This document shows, piece by piece, positions 36,896 through 46,786 of a stretch of DNA of 64,000 nt (position 1 is its first letter; every line of letters starts with the position of its first letter). Origin of the DNA: Nitrospira sp. (GTDB lineage: Bacteria; Nitrospirota; Nitrospiria; Nitrospirales; Nitrospiraceae); assembly GCA_018242725.1 (NCBI GenBank), contig JAFEBI010000023.1:62001-126000 (forward strand), given 5' to 3'. Under the pieces are notes generated by a model. That model was given only the letters and a program-made list of their open reading frames with translations. It did not search any database and had not been told where the DNA came from. The position numbers and the translations under genes were made by a program.

Positions 36896-38026
36896 TGGAA
36901 CACGGGATAGAAACGTCAACGCCCCGGTGATCGTATCACTGATGCTATAGGCTGAGATATCACTCGAAGCGCGATTCACCGAATAGACAAATTTCCCCGT
37001 CGGATCGACCGCGATACCTTCTGGGTCGCCGCTTGCGGAAAACTTTGGCCCCGCTGTCAACAAGCCGGTTGCCGCGTCGACCGTATAAGTCGAGATAGTG
37101 TTCGCTTGGCCATCAGCTACATACGCAAGCTTCCCAGACGGATCGACGGTCACACCCTCCGGGCCAATACCCGTCGAAAATGGCGAACCCAACAATGATG
37201 CCAGTCCCCCTGTTGAATTAATGCTATACGCCGAGACAGTATTCGATTCCTCATTCGTGACATAGAGGAATGATCCGGTTGGGTGTATCGCGATCGCATT
37301 CGGACCTTTAGCAGTTGTTAAAGGCAGGTTTGGCACCGTCACATCCTCCAATTTTCCCGTTGTCGCGTTAATCCCATAAGTTGAGATAGTATCTGCTCTA
37401 AAATTCGCGACATAGGCCCGTGTTCCCGTGCTATTGATGGCGACGGCATCAGGACCTCCACCTGTAAGCTTGTGCTCCACCAATTCCAACAACCCGTTTG
37501 CGACTATCTTATAGACCGAGACAGTATCCGAATTAAAATTCGTGACATACACGAAGTTGCGTGTCCAATCCACGGTGATAGAACCAGGTCCATCCCCTGC
37601 TGAAACTGGAGAACCCAGCGATGCCAGCCCCCCGTCCGTCCCAATCGTATAGGCCGATACTGTATTTGAACTATAATTTGTCACATATGCCAACTTCCGT
37701 GTGCTGTTCGCCGCAATGAACGTCGGCTGAAATCCCGCGCAGATTTCCCCTCTCCTTGTCAAAACTCCCGAGCTCTCGACCTTATACCAAACGACCCTAT
37801 GCCCAGGAGTATGCACCGCATAGGCAAAGCCCCCAGTGATGGCCGGCGGTCCCTGGGGAACAGGAAAGGCTGTAACCGAGGAAGTAGGGGCGCAAGGATT
37901 TCCGGAAGCATTATTATTACTAGTGCTATTGCTCGCGGAACATCCGGCTCCGATTGCCACCAAAAGGCTAACGGACAGCCCTGACGCCAGTAAACGAGAA
38001 CGTTGCTGCGCAATAGATAAATACAT
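36890..38026 (-). CDS. YVTN/lactonase-like beta-propeller lipoprotein
   Basis: 378 residues. The signal ends in a lipobox-like IGAGC. The mature protein has about seven repeats of roughly 45 residues of the form KLAYVTNYSSNTVSAYTIG, GGLASLGSPVSAGDGPGSI and FLYVTNEESNTVSAYSI. This matches YVTN/PgL-type (6-phosphogluconolactonase-like) seven-bladed propellers. In lipoproteins of this kind catalytic activity is usually unproven, so a binding role is as likely. The low-complexity Ser/Asn linker after the Cys is typical of surface or periplasmic tethering. Confidence 0.82.
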   Translation of the reverse strand: MYLSIAQQRSRLLASGLSVSLLVAIGAGCSASNSTSNNNASGNPCAPTSSVTAFPVPQGPPAITGGFAYAVHTPGHRVVWYKVESSGVLTRRGEICAGFQPTFIAANSTRKLAYVTNYSSNTVSAYTIGTDGGLASLGSPVSAGDGPGSITVDWTRNFVYVTNFNSDTVSVYKIVANGLLELVEHKLTGGGPDAVAINSTGTRAYVANFRADTISTYGINATTGKLEDVTVPNLPLTTAKGPNAIAIHPTGSFLYVTNEESNTVSAYSINSTGGLASLLGSPFSTGIGPEGVTVDPSGKLAYVADGQANTISTYTVDAATGLLTAGPKFSASGDPEGIAVDPTGKFVYSVNRASSDISAYSISDTITGALTFLSRVPL

Positions 38027-39575
38027 AAGATCCTTTCCTCTATAATGTTAATAAGCCATCTTCTATTTACACGCTTTGTAAGCTACCGAATTGTCGAAGT
38101 TGGTTCAAGGCACACGGGCGTATAAATGTCCCTACAGAAGATGGGAGAGCACGTAACTACTATTATGTGTGAATGGTGCAGAGAGCAGAACTCGTTCTCC
38201 ATAGGCCTTTCATTTAATGAGCATCATCCGACCGAGTCTTGTCTGTATAAGTATGAACCCGATCACAAACCAGTCGTTCCTAGCGGTTAGTCCATAGGAA
38301 TCGATGGACGCGTTAAACACGGCCAGACTGAACGCCTGATCATTTGTTGAGAATAAGATCTACGGATACATGCAGAACATTACACTGACAAGCATCAGAA
38401 AAATAAACATACTGGATGCAGAAATACGGAGGCGTTGGGATGGCGAAGCCGGAAATACAGGCCGTACCTAGTCTGATAGAACCGATCAATGAAATATGGC
38501 ATACTGTACGACTTCGGGAAAAGTTGAGAGCCGGGCTCGACTGAACCATAGGCACGACGATGACAGTCAGCACCGTGCACCCTGCTGACACTTACCAGAG
38601 AATCTTGATAGCCTCGACGGCCTGTTGATACAGAATACCTTCAATTTCCACGGCGAGGCAATTCGCTCTGTGAAACGCCAGGAGCACCACACTGGTCAGT
38701 CCCAGCAACACGGTAAACCAATCGAGAATCCCTGATATCGATCCCGGCTGAAAAATAGGTCGAGTGCGAAACGAAGAAATTTTTTCTCTTGATTTTAAAG
38801 AGACTCCACGAATCAATTTGCCAACTTCGTACCGAAGACCATCGCCAGGGAAGCTACTGATGGTAAAGGCTGCATCCCAAGCCTGCCTCCACAGCAGATG
38901 ATCGACCTACGCTCGCAATTCCACCGCCAGGCCTCGAAAGATGAGCTGCCACAGCACCACGATCATGGCTAAATGGAAACCGGTGAATCCATCGCGTAGG
39001 CCTTGGATTAGGCGAAAAACAAAGCGTTGCCAGTAGCGACAGCCACACCTTGTTGGCGATCCATACCAGACCGATAGAGGTCAACGCCGTTCTCCGTTTT
39101 GGTTCGAGCGATGAGCTGAGAGAGCATCTCGATGCCGAAATCAAACTCATCCAAGACCACATGTATGGCGAACTTCAACGTGACCATGACACACCTTTCG
39201 TCCTGACCGGTTGCTAAGCCAACTCCTGCATATGGTCGCGTACGACATCCTAAACCTGAATCAGACTCCTAGGCATTACTCCTTCCCAGTGCAATCTCTT
39301 TACCGGACAAGAAGACCTCCGGTGAAGTATGATCATTCAAAGAGACTCCTTACGACATTATAATTTTTATTCCTAATATTATAGCTAATGCGTCTACTTT
39401 AGGAGGGATTGATTTATTGTCCGAGACAAGTTACCTACTACTTCGGCCACTCTAACCTCCAAAGAGAGGAAAAGAGATGGAGAAGCTGGATTTCTGTTTT
39501 GGTCCGGACAGCACCCAACGCTTAATTATGAATTTGGTGCGTTTTGACGGTTACGGCAAATCGATGGGAGAAAAG
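38027..39575. other. 1.5-kb gene-poor region with decayed fragments
   Basis: No intact gene is convincing. Contents: a 34-codon plus-strand ORF at 38440-38544 (MAKPEIQAVPSLIEP...) with GGAGG upstream; a cydB fragment (38592-38765, minus); and a start-less plus-strand open stretch ending at about 39217 (VNAVLRFGSSDELREHLDAE) of unknown family. The last 100 nt are AT-rich and should carry the promoter of the dehydrogenase gene. Confidence 0.45.
38592..38765 (-). pseudogene. fragment of cytochrome bd oxidase subunit II (cydB-like)
   Basis: About 55 codons read RPIFQPGSISGILDWFTVLLG, then LTSVVLLAFHRANCLAVEIEG (given in two parts), matching the conserved internal region of CydB (ILDWYTVLVGL, HGA..LA.KTEG). 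A stop follows, and no other part of CydB is found nearby. The His-Gly-Ala motif is altered to His-Arg-Ala. This is a relic, not a functional subunit. No cydA is present. Confidence 0.6.
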
Positions 39576-42008
39576 ATGAAAAAGAAAGAGATTCTTGTTT
39601 GGATTGGAGCTGGGCTCTGTGCAGCATTCGCATGCTTCATCAATCCCACACCTGCTCTCGTAGAAGGCGCCACGTTGCCGCCAGGGTTCTCCGAGTCCGT
39701 TGTCTTCTCAGGGTTATCGAATCCGACCGTGGTCCGCTTTTCGACGGATGGGCGGGTCTTCGTTGCAGAAAAAAGTGGCCTCATCAAGGTTTTCTCCAGT
39801 CTCTCTGCCACCTCGCCCACGGTGTTTCATGATTTACGGAAAAACGTGCATAATTTTTGGGACCGAGGGTTGCTCGGCTTGGAACTTCACCCCAACTTCC
39901 CCACGGTGCCGGATGTCTATGTTCTCTACACTTATGACAAAGACCCCAATAATGCCCAGTTCCCTCGGTGGGGCAGCCCCAGTAATAACTACACCTCTGA
40001 AGGGTGCCCGGATCCTCCGGGTGCAAATACTGACGGGTGCGTGGTAAGCGGCCGACTATCACGATTGAAAGCCACCTCCGGTAGCAACGTATCAGACGGC
40101 TCCGAAGTCGTGTTGATTGAAGGGTGGGATATGCAGTATCCCAGCCACTCAGTGGGCACCGTGCAGTTCGGTCCTGACGGGGCGCTCTACGCCTCAGGTG
40201 GTGAGGGGGCCGGTTTTGCGTTTGCTGATTATGGACAGAAAGGGATACCAGTCAATCCGTTAGGCGATCCGCCGTCTGGCATCGGGGGCACGCAGACCCC
40301 ACCAACGGCAGAAGGCGGAGCCACGCGAGCACAGAGTCTACGTCGAGTGAGTGGTCCGGCATTGTTAAGTGGCACGATCATTCGGGTGGATCCAGTCACT
40401 GGCGAGGGGCTCTCCGACAATCCCCTCCATGATAGCAGTGACGCCAACGCTCGCCGCATCGTGGGGTATGGGTTCCGCAATCCCTTTCGGTTTACTTTTC
40501 GGCCAGGCACCACCGAACTGTGGGTCGGGGACGTGGGATGGAATAGTTGGGAGGAAATCAACCGACTCCCCAATCCCTTGGCATCCTCAGTGCGCAACTT
40601 TGGCTGGCCTTGCTATGAAGGCCTTAACCGACAGAACGGCTACGATTCGCTGAACTTGAATATCTGTGAGAGCCTGTACGCCCAGGCTGGGGGACACACC
40701 CCTCCTTACTTTACTTATGAGCATGGGGCGCCAGTCGTGGCAGGAGAAACCTGTCCCAGCAACGGTAGTTCGTCTGTCACAGGACTGGCTTTCGGCCGAG
40801 GGAGTACCTTTCCCGCCGCGTACCAGGGCGCGCTGTTCTTCGCCGATTATTCCCGCGGTTGTATTTGGACCATGTTCGCCGGAGCGAATGGCTTGCCCGA
40901 TCCAGCGACCCGCACCCCGTTTGTGGCTGGAGCTGCTAGCCCGGTTTACCTGCAGATCGGACCAGGAGGTGACCTGTTCTATGTGGACTTGGTAGGCGGG
41001 ACCATCCGACGAATTCACTTCACTAGCGGCAATCAGCCTCCGCAGGCAATCATGACGCCTACACCCACGTCTGGGCCAGCCCCTCTGACCGTGACCTTCT
41101 CATCGGCTGGCTCCTCGGATCCGGACGGCGATCCAATTACCTATGGTTGGAACTTTGGGGATGGCGGGACCTCAACTGATGCAAATCCAAGTCATACTTA
41201 TACAAGAAAAGGACCATTTACTGCGGTGCTGACCGTCACTGACTCAAAAGGTGCATCCGGCACAGCCTCAGCCGTCATTTCACCGGGCAATAGCAAACCC
41301 ACTGCAGTTATTGACACGCCTGCTTCGACGACCCAGTGGAAGGTCGGCCAACGGATTACATTTACTGGCCACGCCACCGATCCGGATGATGGCACGCTCC
41401 CGCCTTCGGCGTTTAAGTGGGAGATTATCCTTCATCATTGTCCATCAGACTGTCATACCCATCCTCTGGAGAGTTTCGACAACGTTACCACCGAATCGTT
41501 TCCAGCTCCCGATCACGACTACCCGTCACATCTCGAGATCAAACTGACCGTGACGGATACGGATGGGCTCATAGATACCAAAAGTGTACTTCTGGATCCA
41601 CAAACTGTCGCACTGAACTTTAAATCCACGCCGTCAGGGTTACAGCTTGTTGTAGGAAGCAGCAAATCCCCCACACCGTTTACAAGAACCGTCATCCAGG
41701 GGTCCGGTAATTCTATCAGTGCTGTCTCCCCTCAGGCTCTGGGTGCTACAAACTATAAGTTTGTGTCTTGGTCTGATGGAGGCAACCAATCGCATGACAT
41801 CAACGCAACTGCTGCTGCGACCTATACGGCCACTTACGAGGTCACAACCGATCCCATTCCTTCCCCCCCGCCACCTAGCGATAATAGCGGAGGCGGCGGT
41901 TGTACGCTCAGTAGATCAGGAACAGTTGATGCCTTACTACCATTACTGTTCCTTGCTGTCGTTGGCCTGTTGCTCATGAGAGGGAAACGGCGTGTGAATA
42001 AACGCTGA
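39576..42008 (+). CDS. glucose/sorbosone dehydrogenase-PKD protein with C-terminal sorting tail
   Basis: 810-residue secreted protein. Signal peptide (ILVWIGAGLCAAFACF), then a six-bladed GSDH/PQQ-type propeller (about 28-490): LPPGFSESVVFSGLSNPT, RGLLGLELHPNF, GYGFRNPFRFTF and LWVGDVGWNSWEEINRL. A PKD domain follows (PTSGPAPLTVTFSSAGSSDP, WNFGDGGTSTDANPSHTYT), then further Ig-like segments. The tail is GGGGC, VDALLP, a hydrophobic stretch and RGKRRVNKR, matching the S8 proteins. Start ATG 39576 has GGGAG 5 nt upstream; ATG 39477, also with a purine-rich leader, would add 33 residues. It may oxidise sugars with PQQ, but the cofactor is not proven. Confidence 0.85.
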   Translation: MKKKEILVWIGAGLCAAFACFINPTPALVEGATLPPGFSESVVFSGLSNPTVVRFSTDGRVFVAEKSGLIKVFSSLSATSPTVFHDLRKNVHNFWDRGLLGLELHPNFPTVPDVYVLYTYDKDPNNAQFPRWGSPSNNYTSEGCPDPPGANTDGCVVSGRLSRLKATSGSNVSDGSEVVLIEGWDMQYPSHSVGTVQFGPDGALYASGGEGAGFAFADYGQKGIPVNPLGDPPSGIGGTQTPPTAEGGATRAQSLRRVSGPALLSGTIIRVDPVTGEGLSDNPLHDSSDANARRIVGYGFRNPFRFTFRPGTTELWVGDVGWNSWEEINRLPNPLASSVRNFGWPCYEGLNRQNGYDSLNLNICESLYAQAGGHTPPYFTYEHGAPVVAGETCPSNGSSSVTGLAFGRGSTFPAAYQGALFFADYSRGCIWTMFAGANGLPDPATRTPFVAGAASPVYLQIGPGGDLFYVDLVGGTIRRIHFTSGNQPPQAIMTPTPTSGPAPLTVTFSSAGSSDPDGDPITYGWNFGDGGTSTDANPSHTYTRKGPFTAVLTVTDSKGASGTASAVISPGNSKPTAVIDTPASTTQWKVGQRITFTGHATDPDDGTLPPSAFKWEIILHHCPSDCHTHPLESFDNVTTESFPAPDHDYPSHLEIKLTVTDTDGLIDTKSVLLDPQTVALNFKSTPSGLQLVVGSSKSPTPFTRTVIQGSGNSISAVSPQALGATNYKFVSWSDGGNQSHDINATAAATYTATYEVTTDPIPSPPPPSDNSGGGGCTLSRSGTVDALLPLLFLAVVGLLLMRGKRRVNKR

Positions 42009-42037
42009 TCGCATAGGAACCTGTACACATTGCCCAT

Positions 42038-42589
42038 GTGAGGGTTATGAATCGTCCTGTTGTGCCGGCGACAACTGCGGCGAAGGTCGATTGGCATCAC
42101 ACACTTGGTCGATTAGGGCTTTGCTGGCCGCGCGCATTCTATGCCAGCAAAGCCTTTCTTTTTTGTGCAGGGGCTGCTCCGTTGGTCTGGGCCATCATGG
42201 CATGGGGCGTTCCGGTTCATTCAATGTCCCTGGCCCAAGTATGGTCGCTGGGCTTTGCCTCGGTGGTTCTATGGTATCCGCTATGGGAAGAGCTGCTGTT
42301 TAGAGGATTGTTGCAGGGCGAACTCATCGCGCGTGGTTGGACACGATGCTGGGTCTATGGTTTGAGCGGAGCAAATATTGCGGTTTCTCTCCTGTTTACA
42401 GTCTTTCATTTCTGGAGCCATAGCCCAATCTGGGCCGCCCTGGTATTCTTCCCCTCGCTGATATTTGGCTATCTTCGCGATCGGTTCGACTCCACGATGC
42501 CCTCGATTTTGATGCACATGTGGTACAACGGCGGGTATTTTTTCTTCATCGATTCATCGAAGCTTCCCACACAGTTCGACCTCCAGTGA
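42038..42589 (+). CDS. intact CPBP glutamic intramembrane protease (sorting-type)
   Basis: 183-residue membrane protease. All three CPBP motifs are present: EELLFRG (EExxxR), FTVFH (FxxxH) and HMWYN (HxxxN), within at least four hydrophobic segments. It lies 29 nt after the dehydrogenase stop, and its degraded relatives lie directly after the two S8 genes. Paired CPBP proteases of this size are known for C-terminal sorting signals (JDVT-CTERM type), where they are thought to cut the tail in the membrane. GTG 42038 or ATG 42047 could be the start. It is the only working copy visible, so it may process all three tailed proteins. Confidence 0.85.
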   Translation: MRVMNRPVVPATTAAKVDWHHTLGRLGLCWPRAFYASKAFLFCAGAAPLVWAIMAWGVPVHSMSLAQVWSLGFASVVLWYPLWEELLFRGLLQGELIARGWTRCWVYGLSGANIAVSLLFTVFHFWSHSPIWAALVFFPSLIFGYLRDRFDSTMPSILMHMWYNGGYFFFIDSSKLPTQFDLQ

Positions 42590-43133
42590 AAGTTCCTCGC
42601 CGCAGCATGTACGAAACAGCTGGACCGAAACCAGCCTGGTGTGGATCTTAACTGAGCCCCCTATTCTCATGAGCCAGAAGCCTTATGACAAAATCGCGCG
42701 GCGCTGGCTAGAATCTCCTCAGCAGCTTTCCCACCAAGAGGCGTAGGCCACAGAAATCCCAAAGCACATAACGATACCGATTAATGAGGCAAGTTGCCTG
42801 CCTCCGTTACGAGCGATGTCGTTCAGTAATCTCTGAATCAGATACCGCGTAGTTCCATGCATACGAAGAACCGCGGTTGTTCGTATGCATGGACGCCCTA
42901 GAATTGGATAGCTGGTTGGCACGCCACACATTGCAATGTACCCACGCCACTATCGCCTCCTAAGACGAGTTTTTGGCCCACAATAGTCTTCAAAATCAAG
43001 CAGACTAAAGGGCAATGCTAACCACAGTGTTCCACTTTTCATCATCGCGTTGGGGGTAATGAGCAGCACCTGCTTGGACTTATGAGGCCACGTCACAGCA
43101 GAGGAGGGGGAAGGGATCTATGGAGATGGATGG
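42590..43133. other. intergenic region between convergent CPBP and trpA
   Basis: 544 nt. The notable feature is the long palindrome at 42855-42892. A minus-strand 70-codon open frame covers the palindrome but has no ribosome-binding site or family. Nothing else is recognised. Confidence 0.5.
42855..42892. repeat. 38-bp near-perfect palindrome
   Basis: Arms CCATGCATACGAA (42855-42867) and TTCGTATGCATGG (42880-42892) are perfect 13-bp inverted repeats. The 12-nt centre contains the palindrome AACCGCGGTT, so only two positions break the symmetry of the full 38 bp. It lies between convergent genes. It could be a bidirectional transcription stop, a protein-binding site or a recombination site. 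No T run is adjacent. Confidence 0.85.
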
Positions 43134-43937
43134 TTAGCCGACGACCATCGCCGCCTTCAATGATTGCACGAACGTGGCAACATGCTTGACCATACCAGGA
43201 TCTTGCTGATGCGCGGCAATCTGTTTCACGATGGCACTACCGACGATCACCCCATCAGCCATTTTCGACACCCGTGCCGCATCCTCCGGTGTCGCCACAC
43301 CAAACCCAACGGCGACGGGAGCCGCAGAAACCTTTCGAAGTTTCTCGATATTTTGCTGGATGTCTGTAGCATTGCTCAGTTTCGCCCCAGTGATGCCTGT
43401 CAACGAGACATAGTAGACAAACCCATGCGACTCTTTGGCCACCAGTTTCCGGCGGTCTGTCGTGCTGGTCGGGGCGAGCAAGAAGATCAACGATAGCCCC
43501 ACCGCATCCGCAGGACCCTTGAGCGGCCCCGCTTCATCCGGCGGCATATCGGGCACGATCAATCCATCCACTCCAGCGTCGCTTGCCGCTTTGCAAAACT
43601 CTTCACAGCCCATGGCATGGATGGAGTTGTAATACAGCATGAGGATAATTGGGATCTCTGTGCGCTGCCTCAGCGAGGTGACCGCTGCAAGGATCAGGCG
43701 AAGCGATGTGCCGTTCTTCAAGGCCCGTTCCGCCGCCTGTTGAATCACTGGACCGTCGGCGATCGGATCGGAAAAGGGCACGCCCAACTCAATGATATCG
43801 GCGCCAGCTTGTTCCAACGCCACGACCAGTTGTTCGGTTTCAGCCAGCCCCGGGTCTCCAGCCATGAGATAGGCGATGAGGGCTTTCTCCTTGTTCTGAC
43901 GAAGGCGTGAAAACGTGCTGTCCAATCGCCCGCTCAT
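43134..43937 (-). CDS. trpA: tryptophan synthase alpha subunit
   Basis: 267 residues, TIM barrel. [21 protein letters not shown] contains the catalytic Glu (first of the ELGVPFSD motif) and the Asp in [17 protein letters not shown] and [10 protein letters not shown] bind indole-glycerol phosphate, and [10 protein letters not shown] with GVIVGSAIV binds the phosphate. It cleaves indole-glycerol phosphate and channels indole to TrpB. Its ATG overlaps the trpB stop by 4 nt (ATGA). It is the last gene of the operon. Confidence 0.96.
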   Translation of the reverse strand: MSGRLDSTFSRLRQNKEKALIAYLMAGDPGLAETEQLVVALEQAGADIIELGVPFSDPIADGPVIQQAAERALKNGTSLRLILAAVTSLRQRTEIPIILMLYYNSIHAMGCEEFCKAASDAGVDGLIVPDMPPDEAGPLKGPADAVGLSLIFLLAPTSTTDRRKLVAKESHGFVYYVSLTGITGAKLSNATDIQQNIEKLRKVSAAPVAVGFGVATPEDAARVSKMADGVIVGSAIVKQIAAHQQDPGMVKHVATFVQSLKAAMVVG

Positions 43938-45133
43938 AGTGTGACTCCTCGCATTCTAGCCACTTGCTGAACGTCTTTATCCCCACGCCCTGAAAGATTC
44001 GCGATAATAAGTTGTGACTTCTTGAGCGTGGGCGCCAGCTTGACCACATGGGCAATCGCATGGGCACTCTCCAACGCAGGGACGATGCCCTCTTCACGGG
44101 CCAAGAGGTCAAAGGCCGCCATCGCTTCACTATCTGTCGCGTAGGTGTAGTCGATCCGGCCCAGATCGTGATAGAGGCTATGCTCTGGCCCAACCGCCGC
44201 ATAATCCAGACCCGCTGAGACGGAATGGGTCAAATTGATCTGTCCATTGTCGTCCTGCAGCAGATAGGTCATCGTGCCTTGTAGGACCCCTGGCTTTCCA
44301 CCTGAAAATCGGGCTGCATGTTTTCCGCTCGTGATTCCGGTTCCCCCGGCCTCAACCCCGATCATCTTGACCTTCGGGTCTTTCAGAAAGGCATGGAAGA
44401 GCCCAATTGAATTGCTTCCACCCCCGACACAGGCCACAAGATAGTTCGGCAACTTGCCCTCTGCAGCCAAAATCTGCTTCCGTGCTTCCCGTCCGATAAT
44501 CGCCTGAAAATCGCGAATCATCATCGGATAGGGATGCGCCCCAAGCACCGAACCAAGGATGTAATGGGTCGTTCGCACGTTCGTCGTCCAATCGCGCATG
44601 GCTTCACTGATGGCATCTTTCAGTGTTCGACTTCCAGCATCCACCCCAGTCACCTTGGCCCCCAACAGACGCATGCGGAAGACGTTCAATGCTTGCCGTT
44701 CCATGTCTTCCGTACCCATGTAGATTTCACACTCAAGCCCGAACATGGCTGCCGCTGTTGCCGTTGCGACGCCGTGTTGGCCTGCTCCGGTTTCAGCGAT
44801 CACTCGGGGCTTCTTCATGCGTACCGCGAGCAATGCTTGTCCGATCGCATTGTTAATCTTATGAGCGCCCGTGTGACACAAGTCCTCCCGTTTCAGATAA
44901 ATCTTGGCGCCACCCAGTCTTTTGATCAGCCGATCGGCACGATACAGGCTGGTCGGACGCCCGACATACTGCTTGAGGTAATAGGCCAGGTCTGCCTGGA
45001 ACCGACGGTCTTTCTTGACCTTGGCATACTCCTCTTCCAACTCAAGCAGGGCCGGCATGAGAGTTTCTGGCACATACCGCCCACCATAGGGTCCAAAGCG
45101 GCCACGGTTATCGGGAAGCGTCGGCGTCGGCAT
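43934..45133 (-). CDS. trpB: tryptophan synthase beta subunit
   Basis: 399-residue PLP enzyme joining indole and serine. Start region [25 protein letters not shown] (standard TrpB N-terminus). The PLP lysine is in [27 protein letters not shown] and [14 protein letters not shown] bind the cofactor. ATG 45133 has AGGAGG 10 nt upstream and is preferred over an upstream ATG at 45193. There is a 174-nt gap from trpF, the largest in the operon, so an internal promoter is possible. Confidence 0.96.
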   Translation of the reverse strand: MPTPTLPDNRGRFGPYGGRYVPETLMPALLELEEEYAKVKKDRRFQADLAYYLKQYVGRPTSLYRADRLIKRLGGAKIYLKREDLCHTGAHKINNAIGQALLAVRMKKPRVIAETGAGQHGVATATAAAMFGLECEIYMGTEDMERQALNVFRMRLLGAKVTGVDAGSRTLKDAISEAMRDWTTNVRTTHYILGSVLGAHPYPMMIRDFQAIIGREARKQILAAEGKLPNYLVACVGGGSNSIGLFHAFLKDPKVKMIGVEAGGTGITSGKHAARFSGGKPGVLQGTMTYLLQDDNGQINLTHSVSAGLDYAAVGPEHSLYHDLGRIDYTYATDSEAMAAFDLLAREEGIVPALESAHAIAHVVKLAPTLKKSQLIIANLSGRGDKDVQQVARMRGVTL

Positions 45134-45307
45134 GTAATCAGTTCCTCCTGAATGGCAGGACGTTGAAAAAAATTCCCAGCGCTGTTCTCGCATCGCTCAG
45201 TGGCTCGCCATACGGCTCAGAGTATGCTTCGTCACTTCGCTCGAGGCGGCCTAGCTGGAAGGACTCTTGAACATCCTGCAGCGTCTGCACGAGTATAACG
45301 ATGACCA

Positions 45308-45937
45308 TCAAACGTGCACAAGTCTGGCGGCTTCGATAAACGTCCTTACCTTATCGTGGTCCTTTTTTCCAGGGCTCAACTCCACCCCGCTACTCACATC
45401 GACCCCATAGGGACGGACACGGGCGATGGCCTCAGCCACATTCGCCGGAGTGAGTCCCCCAGCTAGAACGACAGGTGTAGATCGGGCCGCTTCTTGTGCC
45501 AACGTCCAATCCACGGTTTGACCTGTGCCCCCATAGGCCTGATTAGAAAAGGCATCGATAAGCACCCCTCGCACATTGGCCCGCCCTTGGAATTCCGCCA
45601 ACGCAAGAAAGGTCCCCCGATTTTTGAGGCGAAGGGCTTTCAGTACGGGACGTCCAAGATCCTGACAATACGATGCGGGTTCATCTCCATGCAGCTGCGC
45701 CAATGCCAGTCCACAGTCATCCAAAATCGACCGAACCAGGCTCGGCTCTTCATTCACAAACACGCCCACCGGCAACACAAAAGGTGGAAGTCCTGCCACA
45801 ATACGTCTCACCATCGCCGCCTCGACAAAACGAGGACTTTTTCGATACAGCACAAAACCCAAGGCATCCGCACCGGCTGCTACTGCAACCTTTGCATCCT
45901 CCACATTCGTAATGCCGCAAATCTTAATCTTCACCAT
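45308..45937 (-). CDS. trpF: phosphoribosylanthranilate isomerase
   Basis: 209 residues, TIM barrel. KICGITNVEDA contains the catalytic Cys, and ALGFVLYRKSPRFV is the standard second motif. LIDAFSNQAYGGTGQTVDW carries the catalytic Asp, and VVLAGGLTPANV with GVDVSSGVE binds the phosphate. It converts PRA to CdRP. It lies 14 nt after trpC, as part of the operon. Confidence 0.95.
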   Translation of the reverse strand: MVKIKICGITNVEDAKVAVAAGADALGFVLYRKSPRFVEAAMVRRIVAGLPPFVLPVGVFVNEEPSLVRSILDDCGLALAQLHGDEPASYCQDLGRPVLKALRLKNRGTFLALAEFQGRANVRGVLIDAFSNQAYGGTGQTVDWTLAQEAARSTPVVLAGGLTPANVAEAIARVRPYGVDVSSGVELSPGKKDHDKVRTFIEAARLVHV

Positions 45938-45951
45938 ATCGACATCATTAT

Positions 45952-46779
45952 CTACGCGGATCGGCCACTATGCGCTGTGGTTCCGAGCAATTCGCGAACC
46001 TTGTCTGCCGTGCTATCCGCACGAATGAGCGACTCTCCGATCAGCATGGCGTGAATACCAGACTCACTCAGTTTGAGCACATCCTCACGTTTGTGAATCC
46101 CGCTCTCGCTGATGATCAGTTTGTCCGATGGAATCCGTTTTGCCAGGCGAAACGTCACATTGAGGTCCGTCGTGAACGTCTTCAAATCTCGGTTGTTGAT
46201 CCCGATCATCCGCGCAGTCGGAATCCACTCCAGTACCGTGTCCAGCTCCCGCTCGTGGTGCGTTTCGAACAGGCTATCCATCCCCAGTTCTGTCGCCAAG
46301 GCATGGAAATCGATCAATTGCCGCTTCTCCAATGCCGCGACAATCAACAGAATCGCATCGGCGCCGTGAGCCCGCGCCTCATAGAACTGGATGTCCCCGA
46401 CCATGAATTCTTTATTGAGTGCCGGAATAGGCAAGGCTTGTTTAATCTCTTTCAGATACCGGAGGTCGCCCTGGAAAAAATCCTTGTCGGTCAAGACCGA
46501 AACAGCCGAAGCGCCTTGTTCTCGATAGATCCGTGCCAACCCCAGATGATCAAACTTCTCCGCGAACTCTTCCCGCAAGAGTCCCAGACTCGGTGAGGCC
46601 TTCTTGACCTCAGCAATAAGCGAGGGACTGACCGGAGGTTTCGTCGCATCCAGTGTAACGGCAAACCCAAGGGTGGGCGGCGCGTCACGGATTGCCGCCT
46701 TGAGATCAGCAAGATAGGCGCGGCTTTGCTTATGCCGTAGTTCCGCCTTTTTATGCTCCAAAATGCGGTCGAGAATCAT
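45952..46779 (-). CDS. trpC: indole-3-glycerol-phosphate synthase
   Basis: 275 residues. ILDRILEHKKAELRH is the usual start. LIAEVKKASPSLGLLRE has the catalytic Lys of the KxSPS motif, VLTDKDFFQGDLRYL carries another Lys, and NKEFMVGDIQFYEA and IGINNRDLKTFTTD complete the active site. ATG 46779, 7 nt after trpD, is chosen over an upstream frame extension that would lie inside trpD. It closes the indole ring from CdRP. Confidence 0.96.
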   Translation of the reverse strand: MILDRILEHKKAELRHKQSRAYLADLKAAIRDAPPTLGFAVTLDATKPPVSPSLIAEVKKASPSLGLLREEFAEKFDHLGLARIYREQGASAVSVLTDKDFFQGDLRYLKEIKQALPIPALNKEFMVGDIQFYEARAHGADAILLIVAALEKRQLIDFHALATELGMDSLFETHHERELDTVLEWIPTARMIGINNRDLKTFTTDLNVTFRLAKRIPSDKLIISESGIHKREDVLKLSESGIHAMLIGESLIRADSTADKVRELLGTTAHSGRSA

Positions 46780-46786
46780 TATCCCA

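Noticed and set aside
38854-39162. 102-codon minus-strand frame
   Set aside because: Composition is Ser/Arg/Pro-rich as in antisense frames; the plus strand in the same place has a more protein-like but start-less frame.
42719-42931. 70-codon minus-strand frame with a hydrophobic C-terminus
   Set aside because: It covers the 38-bp palindrome, has no ribosome-binding site and no recognisable family.
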